64,000 bases of DNA from the NCBI GenBank assembly GCA_030448105.1, contig JAUJNP010000001.1:103609-167608 (forward strand). The letters run 5' to 3'. The notes below the pieces were generated by a model that was given only the letters and a program-made list of their open reading frames with translations, did no database searches and was not told where the DNA came from. Shown here piece by piece: positions 1-8,759 of the stretch. The translations under genes were made by a program, and so were the position numbers. Source of the stretch: Acidimicrobiales bacterium (GTDB lineage Bacteria > Actinomycetota > Acidimicrobiia > Acidimicrobiales > Iamiaceae). The first letter of the stretch is position 1; each line of letters opens with the position of its first letter.

Positions 1-3
1 CGG

Positions 4-480
4 CTACTCCCCTGCTTGACGGGCCCGCAGCGGTTGGCTCCGGCGGGGCGCCAGCCGGGCACCGACGTCGTGGGGGCCGTCGGCGCTCGACGCCGGCCCG
101 GGGCCCTGTCCCTGGGCCAGCAGCGCCTCGATCCGGCCGAGGGCATCCACGGTGCGATCGGTCTGGCCCTGGTGCTCGTAGAGCAGCCGGGCCAGCCAGA
201 AGCGGAACAGGCGGGCCAGCGAGTAGCGCATGACCAGCCCGGTGCCGGCGATCACCAGGGCCAGGCCGAGCAGGCCGCCCGAGATCAGGTAGGGCATCTG
301 CTCGCCCACGTCCCGCGTGCCCGAGGCGCCGAACCAGGCCAGCAGGATGAGCAGCGCGCCCAGTGCGGCCAGGGCGTAGCCGGCCTTCAGCAGCAGGCCT
401 TCCCGGTCGGCCTTGGGCTCGGGCACCCGCAGGTCCGAGACACCCGAGGACAGCGACTGGGCGGCGTTGGTGTCGGTCAT
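4..480 (-). CDS. Small two-helix membrane protein of the LIV transporter operon
   Basis: A 158-residue protein with no recognised family. Two hydrophobic segments lie near residues 33-52 and 65-83, followed by a basic stretch and a soluble Gly/Pro-rich C-terminus. The start ATG overlaps the livF stop as ATGA, so it is translationally coupled as the last visible gene of the livK-livHM-livG-livF operon. The coupling suggests a job in or near the transporter, such as an accessory membrane subunit, but nothing in the sequence shows a function. The stop lies at the very left edge of the window, so further operon genes could follow outside it. Confidence 0.7.
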   Translation of the reverse strand: MTDTNAAQSLSSGVSDLRVPEPKADREGLLLKAGYALAALGALLILLAWFGASGTRDVGEQMPYLISGGLLGLALVIAGTGLVMRYSLARLFRFWLARLLYEHQGQTDRTVDALGRIEALLAQGQGPGPASSADGPHDVGARLAPRRSQPLRARQAGE

Positions 481-1211
481 GACGATGCTCCCAGGTAGGC
501 GGCGGACAGCTCCTGCTCCAGCTCCGTCGGCGGCCCGACGGCGGTGACCCGGCCGTGCTGCATGATCACGGCCACGTCGGCCACGCCCAGCACGGTGCGG
601 GCGAACTGCTCGACCACGAGGATCGAAACCCCTTCGCGGGCGATCTCGGCGACCAGCCCGTACAGCTCCTCCACGATGAGCGGGGCCAGGCCCATCGACA
701 GCTCGTCGAGGAGGAGCAACGCGGGGTCGGTGCCCAGGGCGCGGGCCATGGCCAGCATCTGCTGCTCGCCCCCGGACATGGTGCCGGCCACCTGGCCGCT
801 GCGCTCCTTCAACCGGGGGAACTGGCCGAAGGCCCGCTCCTCCACCCGCTTCTGGGAGACACCGGAGTAGGTGACCATGCGCAGGTTCTCGCGCACGGTG
901 AGGTTCGGGAAGATGCCGCGGCCCTCGGGGATGGTGCACACCCCGAGGCGGGCGAGGGCGTCCGGGCTGGCCCCGTTGACGTGGCGACCGGCGAGGTGCA
1001 CGCAACCGGCGGTGGGGGCCATCTGGCCGCTGGCCACCTTGAGGGTGGTGGTCTTGCCCGCCCCGTTCGGCCCGAGCAGGGCCACCACCGAGGACGGCGG
1101 CACCACCAGGTCGACGCCGTGGAGCACCTCGATCCGCCCGTAGGCGGCCCGGACGCCGGCCACCTCCAGGAGCGGCACCGGTCCCCCGGGCACTGCGGTC
1201 GACTCGCTCAC
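477..1211 (-). CDS. livF: LIV-type ABC transporter ATP-binding protein LivF
   Basis: A 244-residue cytoplasmic ATPase subunit of a branched-chain amino acid (LIV/HAAT) type importer. Walker A GPNGAGKT is at about residues 47-54, signature MSGGEQQ at 145-151 and Walker B LLLLDE at 165-170, all canonical. The GTG start overlaps the livG stop as GTGA, and its own TGA overlaps the next gene as ATGA. The short length and the AAYGRIEVLHGV N-terminus are typical of LivF rather than LivG. The substrate is not predictable from the ATPase. The operator upstream of livK suggests co-regulation with steroid catabolic genes, which is an inference. Confidence 0.9.
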   Translation of the reverse strand: MSESTAVPGGPVPLLEVAGVRAAYGRIEVLHGVDLVVPPSSVVALLGPNGAGKTTTLKVASGQMAPTAGCVHLAGRHVNGASPDALARLGVCTIPEGRGIFPNLTVRENLRMVTYSGVSQKRVEERAFGQFPRLKERSGQVAGTMSGGEQQMLAMARALGTDPALLLLDELSMGLAPLIVEELYGLVAEIAREGVSILVVEQFARTVLGVADVAVIMQHGRVTAVGPPTELEQELSAAYLGASS

Positions 1212-2056
1212 GATCCGCCACCGGCGGAGTCGAGCGCGATGTCGGAGGTGACCGGCTCGGCGCCGAGGTAGGCGTCGAGCACCGCCTGGTTGGACTGGAT
1301 CTCGTTCGGGGTGCCCACCGCCAGGATGGAGCCGAAGTCGAGCACGTAGACCGTCGAGCACAACCGCATCACCAGGGGCACGTCGTGCTCCACCAGCAGG
1401 ATGCCCATGCCGGCGCCGGCCAGGCGGCTGAGGAGCTGGGCGAAGGCCTCGGTCTCGCCCTCGTCCTGGCCCGACGCCGGCTCGTCGAGGAGCAGCAGGC
1501 GGGGGCGGGTGGCGAGGGCCCGGCCCAGCTCGACCAGGCGGGCCTGGCCGGTGGGCAGCTCGTCGGCCCGGGTGTCGGCCACCCCTGCCACCCCGACGAA
1601 GGAGACGAGGGCGTCGGCCTCCTGCGCCGGGGAGACGGCGGCCACCGCCTCGGGCGGGGAGCCCGGCTCCACCAGGCCGGCCAGGGCCAGCAGCGCCACC
1701 GTGGCCTCGGTGGGAGCGATGCGCCGCCCCCACCGGTGGCGCAGCTCGGCCGCCACCAGGACGTTCTCCCGGGCGGTGAGCGAGCCGAACACCTCGAGGC
1801 GCTGGAAGGTGCGCCCCACGCCCCGCTGGGCCCGCTTGTGGGCCCGCAGCCGGGTGATGTCGTGGTCGTCGAGGAGCACCCGGCCGCTGGTGGTCGACTG
1901 CAGACCGGTGATGACGTTGAAGGCGGTGGTCTTGCCGGCCCCGTTCGGACCGATCAACCCGGTGATGGTGCCCGGCTCGACGGTGAGGTCGACCTGGTCC
2001 ACCGCCACGTGCCCGCCGAAGCGGACGGTGACCTCACGGAGTTCGAGCAACGGCAT
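1208..2056 (-). CDS. livG: LIV-type ABC transporter ATP-binding protein LivG
   Basis: A 282-residue second ATPase subunit. Walker A GPNGAGKT is at 36-43 and Walker B LLLLDEPASG at about 187-196. The ABC signature reads LPTGQ (167-171) instead of LSGGQ or LSTGQ, an unusual Pro at the second position. An insert of about 20 residues (about 130-150) precedes the signature. The ATG lies 22 bp inside the end of the permease gene, so the two are translationally coupled. It should pair with LivF on the cytoplasmic face of the LivHM permease. The altered signature may be tolerated because the downstream residues TGQARLVELGRAL keep the usual helix. Confidence 0.88.
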   Translation of the reverse strand: MPLLELREVTVRFGGHVAVDQVDLTVEPGTITGLIGPNGAGKTTAFNVITGLQSTTSGRVLLDDHDITRLRAHKRAQRGVGRTFQRLEVFGSLTARENVLVAAELRHRWGRRIAPTEATVALLALAGLVEPGSPPEAVAAVSPAQEADALVSFVGVAGVADTRADELPTGQARLVELGRALATRPRLLLLDEPASGQDEGETEAFAQLLSRLAGAGMGILLVEHDVPLVMRLCSTVYVLDFGSILAVGTPNEIQSNQAVLDAYLGAEPVTSDIALDSAGGGS

Positions 2057-4064
2057 CGCAGCGCCCCCAGCTGAGGCCGAGCTCGTCGTCGAGCCGGGCC
2101 AGGTCGTCGTCGGTGAACGGGCGGCCGGCGCCCATGTGCTCGGGTTCGAGCGGAGGCGGCCCGGCGGGCTCGGTGTCCTCGTGGCCGTTCCCGCCAACGG
2201 CTCCGGCGACCTGGCTCACCACGCCGTCGGGGTTCTGCGCCAGGCCTACCCCGGCCAGGCCGGGCAACAGGTTCATGGCGCTGCGCACCGAGGAGAACCA
2301 CCCGCCCAGCACGGGCATCATCACGAACGCCACCGAGCCGAACATGGCGCCGAAGACCGAGGTGATCCCGAGGACCACCGCCACCAGCACCAGGGGCAGT
2401 CCGGGCAACGCCCCCTCGAGCAGGGAGAAGTCGTTGCGGCCCACGCTCGAGCCCTTCCACATGGCGAACAGCCCGCCGCCCAGGCCGGCGATCGCCGCCG
2501 ACAAGGCGAACACCTGCAGCTTGGTGGCGCTCAGGCTCAGCCCGAGGGTGGAGCACGCCGCCGGCGAGTCCTTCATGGCCTGGAGGCGCCGCCCGAACGA
2601 GCCGTTGCGGATCACCGTGAGCAGCAGGGCGACCAGGCCGAACGCCACCGCCATGGTGACGAAGAAGGCGGTGTCGCCCCCCAGGCCGGGTGGTCGCTCG
2701 GCCGAGGAGTTGCCGATGGCGAACGGCTTGAGCTGGGAGAACACCGCGTTGTCGCCGTAGACGTTCTTCTCCAGCAGCAGGGCGAAGGCCATGGTGGTGA
2801 GGGCGAGGTAGAGGCCGCGCATCTTGAGGGCGGGCAGGGCCACCAGCGCGCCGACCCCGGCGGCGACGAGCACCCCTCCCACCAGGCCCACCACCGGCCC
2901 GAGCTTCCACACCACCACTGCGCCGATCCCTGCGAAGCCGAGCTGGGCCAGCGAGACCTGCCCGGCGTAGCCCGTCAGCAGCACGAGGGAGAGCATCACC
3001 ACGCCGAGGGCCACGCCCTTGCCGAGCTCGCGGACGGTGTTGTCCGACACGAGGCCCGACTGGGCGACCACGAAGGCCACCGCCACGTAGGCCGCCACGG
3101 CGATGGTGACCGTGCGCAGCGACGGCCGGGGGATCAGGTTGCGCACCCGGTTGGCCCCCAGGCTGGTGCGGTCCTCGGGCAGGCAGATGAGCACGACGAA
3201 CAGCAGGATCACCGGCGCCGACGCCTGGAGGTTGCGGGCCAGGTCGGCCACGGCGTCGCCGCCGAGCCGTTTGGTGTCGATGAAGTTCAGGAGGTTCTCG
3301 AACTCGCCGAGCAGGAGGGCCCCCACGAACGTCAGCGGGAGGCTGCGCAGCCGGCCGACCATGGCGGCGGCGTAGGCGGAGATGACGAGCAGGGTGAGCG
3401 CCACCGGCGTGAACTGGGGCAGGATCGGGGCGATCAGCACCCCGGCCAGCGCCGCCAACATGCAGCCGAGCATCCACGCCGCGCTCGACACCCGGTCGGG
3501 GTCCACCCCGTTCAGCCCCCCCAGGTTGCGGTCGTCGACCACCGCCCGCATGGCCACTCCCAACCGGCTGCCGTAGAGCACCACCCGTAGACCCACGGCC
3601 ACGCCGATGGCGCAGGCGAGCACGATGAGCGAGTGGTAGCTGACGTTGACGCCCACCATCTTGATGCTGCTGCCGGAGAAGAACTCCGGGAGCACCCGGG
3701 TGGTGGTGCCCTGGGGCCAGATGATGGCGGCCAGCTGCACGAGGGCCACCAGGAGGCCGATCGTGACCACGATGGTGGTGATGGTGGAGGCGCCGGTGAG
3801 TCGTCGCATCAGCACCCGGTCGAGGATCCACCCGATCAGCGGAGCCTCGATCAGCAGGACCACGGCGAGGGCCACCAGCGCCGGCCACCCCCGGTTCTGG
3901 GACAGCTCCCAGTAGGTGAACGCGGCGATCATGCCGATGGCGCCGTGGGCGAAGTTGAAGATGCCCGAGGTGGTGTAGGTGACGACCAGGCCGCTGGCTG
4001 CCACCGCGTAGATGGCGGCCGATTGGAGGCCGAAGATCACGAGGAAGCGGAAGAGGTCGCTCAT
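2034..4064 (-). CDS. Fused LIV-type ABC transporter permease LivH-LivM
   Basis: A 676-residue polytopic membrane protein joining two permease domains that are usually separate genes. Residues 1-~300 look like LivH (GLVVTYTTSGIFNFAHGAIG near the N-terminus, multiple helices, then LRSLPLTFVGALLLGE). Residues ~310-600 look like LivM (GYAGQVSLAQLGFAGIGA motif, then ALKMRGLYLALTTMAFALLLE). A hydrophilic tail of about 70 residues rich in Pro, Gly and acidic residues follows. Start ATG is 4 bp downstream of the livK stop. LivHM fusions exist in actinobacteria; the tail has no assignable domain. Confidence 0.9.
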   Translation of the reverse strand: MSDLFRFLVIFGLQSAAIYAVAASGLVVTYTTSGIFNFAHGAIGMIAAFTYWELSQNRGWPALVALAVVLLIEAPLIGWILDRVLMRRLTGASTITTIVVTIGLLVALVQLAAIIWPQGTTTRVLPEFFSGSSIKMVGVNVSYHSLIVLACAIGVAVGLRVVLYGSRLGVAMRAVVDDRNLGGLNGVDPDRVSSAAWMLGCMLAALAGVLIAPILPQFTPVALTLLVISAYAAAMVGRLRSLPLTFVGALLLGEFENLLNFIDTKRLGGDAVADLARNLQASAPVILLFVVLICLPEDRTSLGANRVRNLIPRPSLRTVTIAVAAYVAVAFVVAQSGLVSDNTVRELGKGVALGVVMLSLVLLTGYAGQVSLAQLGFAGIGAVVVWKLGPVVGLVGGVLVAAGVGALVALPALKMRGLYLALTTMAFALLLEKNVYGDNAVFSQLKPFAIGNSSAERPPGLGGDTAFFVTMAVAFGLVALLLTVIRNGSFGRRLQAMKDSPAACSTLGLSLSATKLQVFALSAAIAGLGGGLFAMWKGSSVGRNDFSLLEGALPGLPLVLVAVVLGITSVFGAMFGSVAFVMMPVLGGWFSSVRSAMNLLPGLAGVGLAQNPDGVVSQVAGAVGGNGHEDTEPAGPPPLEPEHMGAGRPFTDDDLARLDDELGLSWGRCDAVARTP

Positions 4065-4068
4065 CGAG

Positions 4069-5436
4069 TCAGCCCGCGGTGGTGTATTCCTTGGACAGCT
4101 TCACGATGTTCTTCGGGTCACACTCGAACCCCTTCTCGGGGAAGGCCCGCTCGAACTTCCCGTCCTGGATGCGGAGGTACAGGAAGCAGTCGTTGTGGGT
4201 GCCCGAGCCCGGATCGGTGGTCATCTGGAGCCCGCCGCCGTCCCACTCGTGGATGTCCTTCAGGGCGGCCACCAGGGCCTCGCGGGTGAGGTCGTTGCCG
4301 AGCGAGGCCGCCGCCTGGGCGAACAGCAGCCCGGCCGAGAAGGCCTGCACCCCGAGGGAGCTCGGCCGACCGCCCTCCTTCTCCAGCCACTCCGAGTAGA
4401 GCTGCAGGGCGGGCGTGTCGTCCTCCTCGGCGAAGGGCGTGGTGTTGGTGAGGACGAATGCACCGGCGGCCGCCGGTTCGGCGGCCATGGCCTCGTCGTA
4501 GTACTGCTGGCCGAGGTCGATGACCTTGGGCATGTAGTCCTGGTTCTTCATCTCCCGCAGGAGGGCGGCGGTGTCGGGCACCACGCTCACGATGGTGAAG
4601 TACTCGACGTTCTTGCTTTTCATCTCCGAGACCACCGGCCCGAAGTTCTTCTCGCCGAAGGCGATGCCCTTGTCGACCACGAAGTCGAACCCGGCCTTGA
4701 TGCAGGCCTCCTTGGTGGCCAGCCCCCGGGAGCTGGCGGCGGGCACGTCGGTGTAGACCACCGCCGCCTTCTTCACCGCCTCGGGGAACTTCTTCTTCAG
4801 GTACTTGCAGGGGCCGTTGTTGAAGACGTTCGACCGGGTGCCCGGTACCGGCTGGAAGAAGTTCTTCGACGTGGAGCGCTCGGGCGTGGCCGAGTAGGCG
4901 CCGACCTCGGGCAGGCCGCACGCTTCCCGGGTGCTCACCCCCTGCTGGTCCTGCACGCTGCCCGTGCCTACCAACGCGAAGAGGTCGTCGTTGCAGGCCG
5001 ACTTGGTGACGTCGTCGGTCTTGAAGATCTGCGAGTCGTAGGTCTTGAGCTCGAGCTGGCGGCCGTTGATGCCGCCGCTCTCGTTGCACATGGCGACGAA
5101 GCCCTTGACCGCCTCCTCGATGCCGATGGTGGGCACCGGGGTGATGTCGTTCTTCTTGTCGGAGATCACGCCGATGCGGATGGTGTCGGCGGTGACCCCC
5201 GGTGCCGGCTTGGCGCTCCCGGCCGCTCCGTTGGCCTTGGCCGCCGAGCACGGGTTCTCGAGCGTGCCGATCTTGTTCTTGGTGTCCCCGCCGCCCCCGC
5301 TCCCGTCGCCGCCGGACTGCGCCCCGCCGGCGTTGAGTCCTTGGCCGGACCCGGCCTCGTTGTCGGAGACCCGCGACCCGCAAGCGCTGAGCACGAGGAG
5401 CACGGTGCACAGCAGAGCGATGGACGTGCGCTTCAT
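4069..5436 (-). CDS. livK: LIV-type ABC transporter substrate-binding lipoprotein
   Basis: A 455-residue periplasmic-binding-protein type 1 lipoprotein. It opens with a signal peptide and lipobox LSAC (Cys19), then a disordered Gly/Ser-rich linker (about residues 25-60), then a receptor domain with the family pattern IRIGVISDKKN and NESGGINGRQLELKTYD. The ATG is chosen because it begins the signal peptide and is preceded by a purine-rich AGGGGGG ribosome site. First gene of the transporter operon. A CTGA-n6-GTCAG palindrome lies 55 bp upstream. Such receptors bind amino acids, amides, aromatic acids or other carboxylates; ligand unknown here. Confidence 0.9.
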   Translation of the reverse strand: MKRTSIALLCTVLLVLSACGSRVSDNEAGSGQGLNAGGAQSGGDGSGGGGDTKNKIGTLENPCSAAKANGAAGSAKPAPGVTADTIRIGVISDKKNDITPVPTIGIEEAVKGFVAMCNESGGINGRQLELKTYDSQIFKTDDVTKSACNDDLFALVGTGSVQDQQGVSTREACGLPEVGAYSATPERSTSKNFFQPVPGTRSNVFNNGPCKYLKKKFPEAVKKAAVVYTDVPAASSRGLATKEACIKAGFDFVVDKGIAFGEKNFGPVVSEMKSKNVEYFTIVSVVPDTAALLREMKNQDYMPKVIDLGQQYYDEAMAAEPAAAGAFVLTNTTPFAEEDDTPALQLYSEWLEKEGGRPSSLGVQAFSAGLLFAQAAASLGNDLTREALVAALKDIHEWDGGGLQMTTDPGSGTHNDCFLYLRIQDGKFERAFPEKGFECDPKNIVKLSKEYTTAG

Positions 5437-5490
5437 GGAACCCCCCTGAGCGTTGCCGAGAGCGACTGTAGCGCGGGTCACACGACGTTT

Positions 5491-5505
5491 CTGAGGGACC
5501 GTCAG
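5491..5505. promoter_or_regulatory. Type A operator CTGAGGGACCGTCAG before livK
   Basis: Imperfect 15-bp palindrome matching the recurrent CTGA-n6-GTCAG site of this window. It lies 55 bp upstream of livK and overlaps the stop codon of the upstream acyl-CoA dehydrogenase gene, so it could control an internal promoter for the transporter operon. Binding by a TetR-type repressor is an inference from its recurrence. Confidence 0.65.
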
Positions 5506-6638
5506 ATACGGGCGGGGTCGTTCTCCGCGAGGTGGGCGCCCAGCTTGAGGAGGTGGTGGGTGGTGCCGCCGAGGGTGAGCTCGAGGTGCTTGGCCCAGCG
5601 GAAGTGGCGGTGCACCGGGTAGTCGACGTCGACCCCGATCCCCCCGTGGAGGTGGAGGGCGGCGTGCACCACCCGCTGCGCGCCCTGGGACGCCCACACC
5701 TTGGCCACCGCCAGCGCCTCGGCCACCGGCTCGTCGCGGGACAGCAGCCAGGCGGCCCGACGGGCGGTGAGCCGCACCCCCTCGGTGTCGATGTAGGCGT
5801 CGGCCATGCGCTGGGCAACCGCCTGGAAGGTGGCGATGGGGGCGTTGAACTGGTGGCGCTCGGAGGTGTAGGTGGCGGTGGTGCGCAGGGCCGCTTCGCA
5901 CACCCCCGCCTGGGTGGCGCACACCCCGGCCACGGCCCGGTCGGTGATCCACCCCACCACGTCCGCCCCCCCGTCGACCGCGCCGAGCACGTCGACCCGG
6001 CCGACGGAGACGCCCTCCAGGTGCAGGGTCGGCACGGGCTCGAGGTTGGTGGACACCTGCCGCTCGATGCTGACGCCGGGGGCGCCGGCGTCGACCACGA
6101 ACACCGTGGTGGCGCCCTCGCCGGTGCGGGCGGGGACCAGAAGATGGCCGGCGAGGTGACCTGACGGCACGAACACCTTCTCGCCGTGGAGCTGCCACCC
6201 GTCGCCATCGGGCGTGGCCACGGTGGCGGGCACCGCCGGCGGCTCCGGTGAGCCGGGCTCGACCAGCGCGGCGGTGAGCACGAGATCGCCGGCGATCACG
6301 CCCGGCAGGTAGAGGGCCCGCTGCTCGTCGGACCCGAACCGGGCGAGGGGCATCGCCCCCAGGACCAGGGTGGCGAGCAAGGGGATCGGGGCCACGGTGC
6401 GACCGACCTGCTCGAGCATCAGACAGGCCTCGACGATGCCGTAGCCGCCACCGTCGTCGTCGGTGGGCAGGCACACGCCCAGGAGGTCGGCTCGGGCCAG
6501 CTCCTTCCAGGTGTCGCGGGCGAACCAGTCGGGCTCGCCTTCCAACTCGCGCACCCGCCCGGGGGGCAGGGTGTCGGTGAGGATGCGCCCCGCCAACCCG
6601 GCGATGGCCGCCTGGTCGTCGTCGAGGGTGAGGTCCAC
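5502..6638 (-). CDS. Acyl-CoA dehydrogenase, non-catalytic partner subunit (ChsE5/FadE27-like)
   Basis: A 378-residue acyl-CoA dehydrogenase that closely resembles mycobacterial FadE27 (ChsE5), notably in the C-terminal HGGIGVDVDYPVHRHF and LGGTTHHLLKLG segments. The helix-G position that holds the catalytic Glu in isovaleryl-CoA dehydrogenase and in ChsE4 reads TDRAVAG here, so this subunit appears to lack the base. In the known alpha2beta2 ChsE4-ChsE5 enzyme the partners share FAD and dehydrogenate a C27 steroid side-chain CoA ester. The gene lies 9 bp downstream of its catalytic partner and in the same operon as the fadD19-like synthetase, supporting a side-chain beta-oxidation role. Confidence 0.85.
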   Translation of the reverse strand: MDLTLDDDQAAIAGLAGRILTDTLPPGRVRELEGEPDWFARDTWKELARADLLGVCLPTDDDGGGYGIVEACLMLEQVGRTVAPIPLLATLVLGAMPLARFGSDEQRALYLPGVIAGDLVLTAALVEPGSPEPPAVPATVATPDGDGWQLHGEKVFVPSGHLAGHLLVPARTGEGATTVFVVDAGAPGVSIERQVSTNLEPVPTLHLEGVSVGRVDVLGAVDGGADVVGWITDRAVAGVCATQAGVCEAALRTTATYTSERHQFNAPIATFQAVAQRMADAYIDTEGVRLTARRAAWLLSRDEPVAEALAVAKVWASQGAQRVVHAALHLHGGIGVDVDYPVHRHFRWAKHLELTLGGTTHHLLKLGAHLAENDPARI

Positions 6639-6647
6639 GGCGCTCTC

Positions 6648-7817
6648 CTACATCCGAGGGGTGCGGGGCATGCCCAGGCCGAACAGGGCGATGAGGTCGC
6701 GCTGGATCTCGTTGGTGCCGCCCCCGAAGGTGAGGATGAGCGAGCCCTGGTACGACCGCTCGAGGCGGCCCCGCAACGCGGCCGCGGGCGACTCGCGGGT
6801 CAGCGCCGCCGGCTGGCCGAGCACCTCGAACAGCAGCCGGTAGGCGCGGAGGAACGCCTCGGTGCCGAACACCTTGGTGGCGCTGGCGTCGGCCGGGTCC
6901 ACGGTGGCGGCCGAAGCCACCTTCCAGTTGAGGAGGGTGAGCAGCTCGAGGTCGGCGTGCACTCGGGCCAGGTTCACCCGCACCCACTCCTGATCGACCA
7001 CCCGGCGGCCATCGGGGAGGGTGGTGTGCTGGGCCCACCGGCGCACGTCGGAGTAGAGGGTCTCGATGATGCCGGGCGGGGCGAGCGACACCCGCTCGTA
7101 GTTGAGCTGGTTGACGATGAGGTCCCAGCCCCGGTTGAGGTCGCCGATGATCGCCGAGTCGGGTACCCGCACGTCGTCGTAGAACGTCTGGAACGTGCTG
7201 GCGTTCACCATCGTCTCGATCTTCGAGTAGCTGAAGCCGGGGTCAGTGGTGGGGACGGCGAAGATGGTGATGCCCTTGTGCTTGGGCGCCTCGGGATCGG
7301 TGCGGGCGGCCAGCCACACGTAGTCGGCGTAGCTGGCCAGGCTGGTGAAGGTCTTCTGGCCGTTGATCACCCACTCGTCGCCGTCACGCACGGCGCGGGT
7401 CTGCAGCGACGCCAGGTCGGTGCCGGCGGCGGGCTCGGTGTAGCCGATCGAGAAGTGGAGCTCCCCGGCGAGGATCCGGGGCAGGAAGAAGTCCTTCTGC
7501 GCGGCGGTCCCGAACTCCATGATGGTGGGGCCCACCGTGTTCACCGACAGGAACGGCACCGGCGCGCCGGCCCGCCAGGACTCGTTCATGAACACGAACT
7601 GCTCTACCGGGCCGAAGCCCCGCCCGCCGTACTGCTTCGGCCAGCCCACGCCCAGCCAGCCGTCGCGCCCCATCCGCCGCACCGCCTCGAGGCACACGGG
7701 GGCGCCGCTCTCGCCGGCGCTCTGGGCCGCCTCCACCTCCGGGGTCACCAGCTCGGCGAAGTAGGCCCGCAGCTCCTGGCGCAGCGCCTCCTGCTCGGGC
7801 GTGTAGGCGATGTGCAC
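6648..7817 (-). CDS. Acyl-CoA dehydrogenase, catalytic subunit (ChsE4/FadE26-like)
   Basis: A 389-residue acyl-CoA dehydrogenase resembling mycobacterial FadE26 (ChsE4), from the N-terminus (MHIAYTPEQEALRQELRAYF) to the ending ILTFGGGTNEIQRDL. The helix-G segment QLNYERVSLAPPG carries the Glu expected as catalytic base. FAD contacts are suggested by IGYTEPAAGTDLASL and NGQKTFTS. It is expected to form a heterotetramer with the gene just downstream and to introduce the alpha-beta double bond in a steroid side-chain CoA thioester. Spacing to the upstream hydrolase gene is 10 bp. Function is inferred from resemblance plus context. Confidence 0.87.
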   Translation of the reverse strand: MHIAYTPEQEALRQELRAYFAELVTPEVEAAQSAGESGAPVCLEAVRRMGRDGWLGVGWPKQYGGRGFGPVEQFVFMNESWRAGAPVPFLSVNTVGPTIMEFGTAAQKDFFLPRILAGELHFSIGYTEPAAGTDLASLQTRAVRDGDEWVINGQKTFTSLASYADYVWLAARTDPEAPKHKGITIFAVPTTDPGFSYSKIETMVNASTFQTFYDDVRVPDSAIIGDLNRGWDLIVNQLNYERVSLAPPGIIETLYSDVRRWAQHTTLPDGRRVVDQEWVRVNLARVHADLELLTLLNWKVASAATVDPADASATKVFGTEAFLRAYRLLFEVLGQPAALTRESPAAALRGRLERSYQGSLILTFGGGTNEIQRDLIALFGLGMPRTPRM

Positions 7818-7827
7818 CGGTCTCGCC

Positions 7828-8724
7828 TCAGGGGGCCAGGGCGGCGTCGGCCGGGGGCCGTGACGCGCCGGCCACGGTGAGGCAGGCCTCTACCAGCGGA
7901 GCGGCGAAGCGGGGGCGGGCGCACACCGTGTGGCCATCGTCGATCCGATGCAGGGTGGCATGGGGGATCGACACCAGCAGGCGCATCTGCTCGATGGGGG
8001 GGATGGCCCGGTCGCCCCCGGTGACGATGACGGCGGTGGGCACGTCGATGTCGCTGATCCATCCGCCGGCGTTGTAGGTGCCGATGGCGTGCGCCGCCTC
8101 GGCCACCACTCGCCAGTCGTGGCGGCGCATCTCCGCCGACGCCCACGCCTGGATGCTGGCCGGCCGGGATCGCACGCCCACCGGCATGCGGCGGCTGACG
8201 ATGCCGAGCGGCAGCCGGGTGATGCTCTGGCCGAGCCGGGTGGTGCCGGCGGCCGCCGACATGGCGGTCACGAAGACGAGGCGCTCGCGGGTGCCGGGCA
8301 CGAACCGGTCGGAGGTGGCGCACAGCACCAGGCCCGAGACGGCCTCGGGGTGGCGCTTCCACAACAGCTGCGCCACGGGACCGCCCATGGAGTAGCCGAC
8401 GGCGATGGCGGGACCGGTGCCGAGCTCGGCGAGCAGGGCGGCGGTGTCGTCGGCGCAGTCGGCCAGCCGGAACCGCCGGTTGGACCGCAGCCCCCGCCCG
8501 TGGCCCCGCAGGTCGGGGGCGACCACCCGGAAGTGGCGACCCAGGGCGGCGAAGGCCTGGAACCAGTTGAGGCCGCCGCTGGCCACCAGCCCGTGGAGGA
8601 GGACGATGGTGGGCGCCCCCGGCGGCCCCTCCACCTCCCGCACGAAGGTGGTGCCCCGGCCGGGTAGCTCGACCCGGCGTCCGAGGGGCAGATCCGGACC
8701 GGTGATGGCGGTCGTCTCAGCCAC
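7828..8724 (-). CDS. Alpha/beta-fold hydrolase
   Basis: A 298-residue soluble alpha/beta hydrolase. The oxyanion HG motif is in VLLHGLVASGG (about 41-51), the nucleophile elbow is GYSMG (Ser112), the acid is probably Asp in TGGDRAIPP and the base His in DDGHTVC. Its place between fadD19-like and the ChsE4/ChsE5-like genes suggests action on a steroid or acyl-CoA intermediate, for example as an esterase or thioesterase; the sequence does not show which. A type A-like palindrome (8745-8759) lies 20 bp upstream, suggesting an internal promoter. Confidence 0.82.
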   Translation of the reverse strand: MAETTAITGPDLPLGRRVELPGRGTTFVREVEGPPGAPTIVLLHGLVASGGLNWFQAFAALGRHFRVVAPDLRGHGRGLRSNRRFRLADCADDTAALLAELGTGPAIAVGYSMGGPVAQLLWKRHPEAVSGLVLCATSDRFVPGTRERLVFVTAMSAAAGTTRLGQSITRLPLGIVSRRMPVGVRSRPASIQAWASAEMRRHDWRVVAEAAHAIGTYNAGGWISDIDVPTAVIVTGGDRAIPPIEQMRLLVSIPHATLHRIDDGHTVCARPRFAAPLVEACLTVAGASRPPADAALAP

Positions 8725-8744
8725 GGAGCCACACTATGCAGCCC

Positions 8745-8759
8745 CTGATGCCATGTCAG
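8745..8759. promoter_or_regulatory. Type A-like operator CTGATGCCATGTCAG before the hydrolase gene
   Basis: Matches the CTGA-n6-GTCAG pattern, with poorer inner symmetry than the other copies. It overlaps the stop codon of the upstream synthetase gene and lies 20 bp before the hydrolase start, the same arrangement as the site before livK. This is the weakest member of the set. Confidence 0.4.

Noticed and set aside
1401..3590. Long plus-strand open frame opposite livG and livHM
   Set aside because: Low-complexity Arg/Pro/Ser-rich translation with no motif; a third-position GC artefact opposite real genes.
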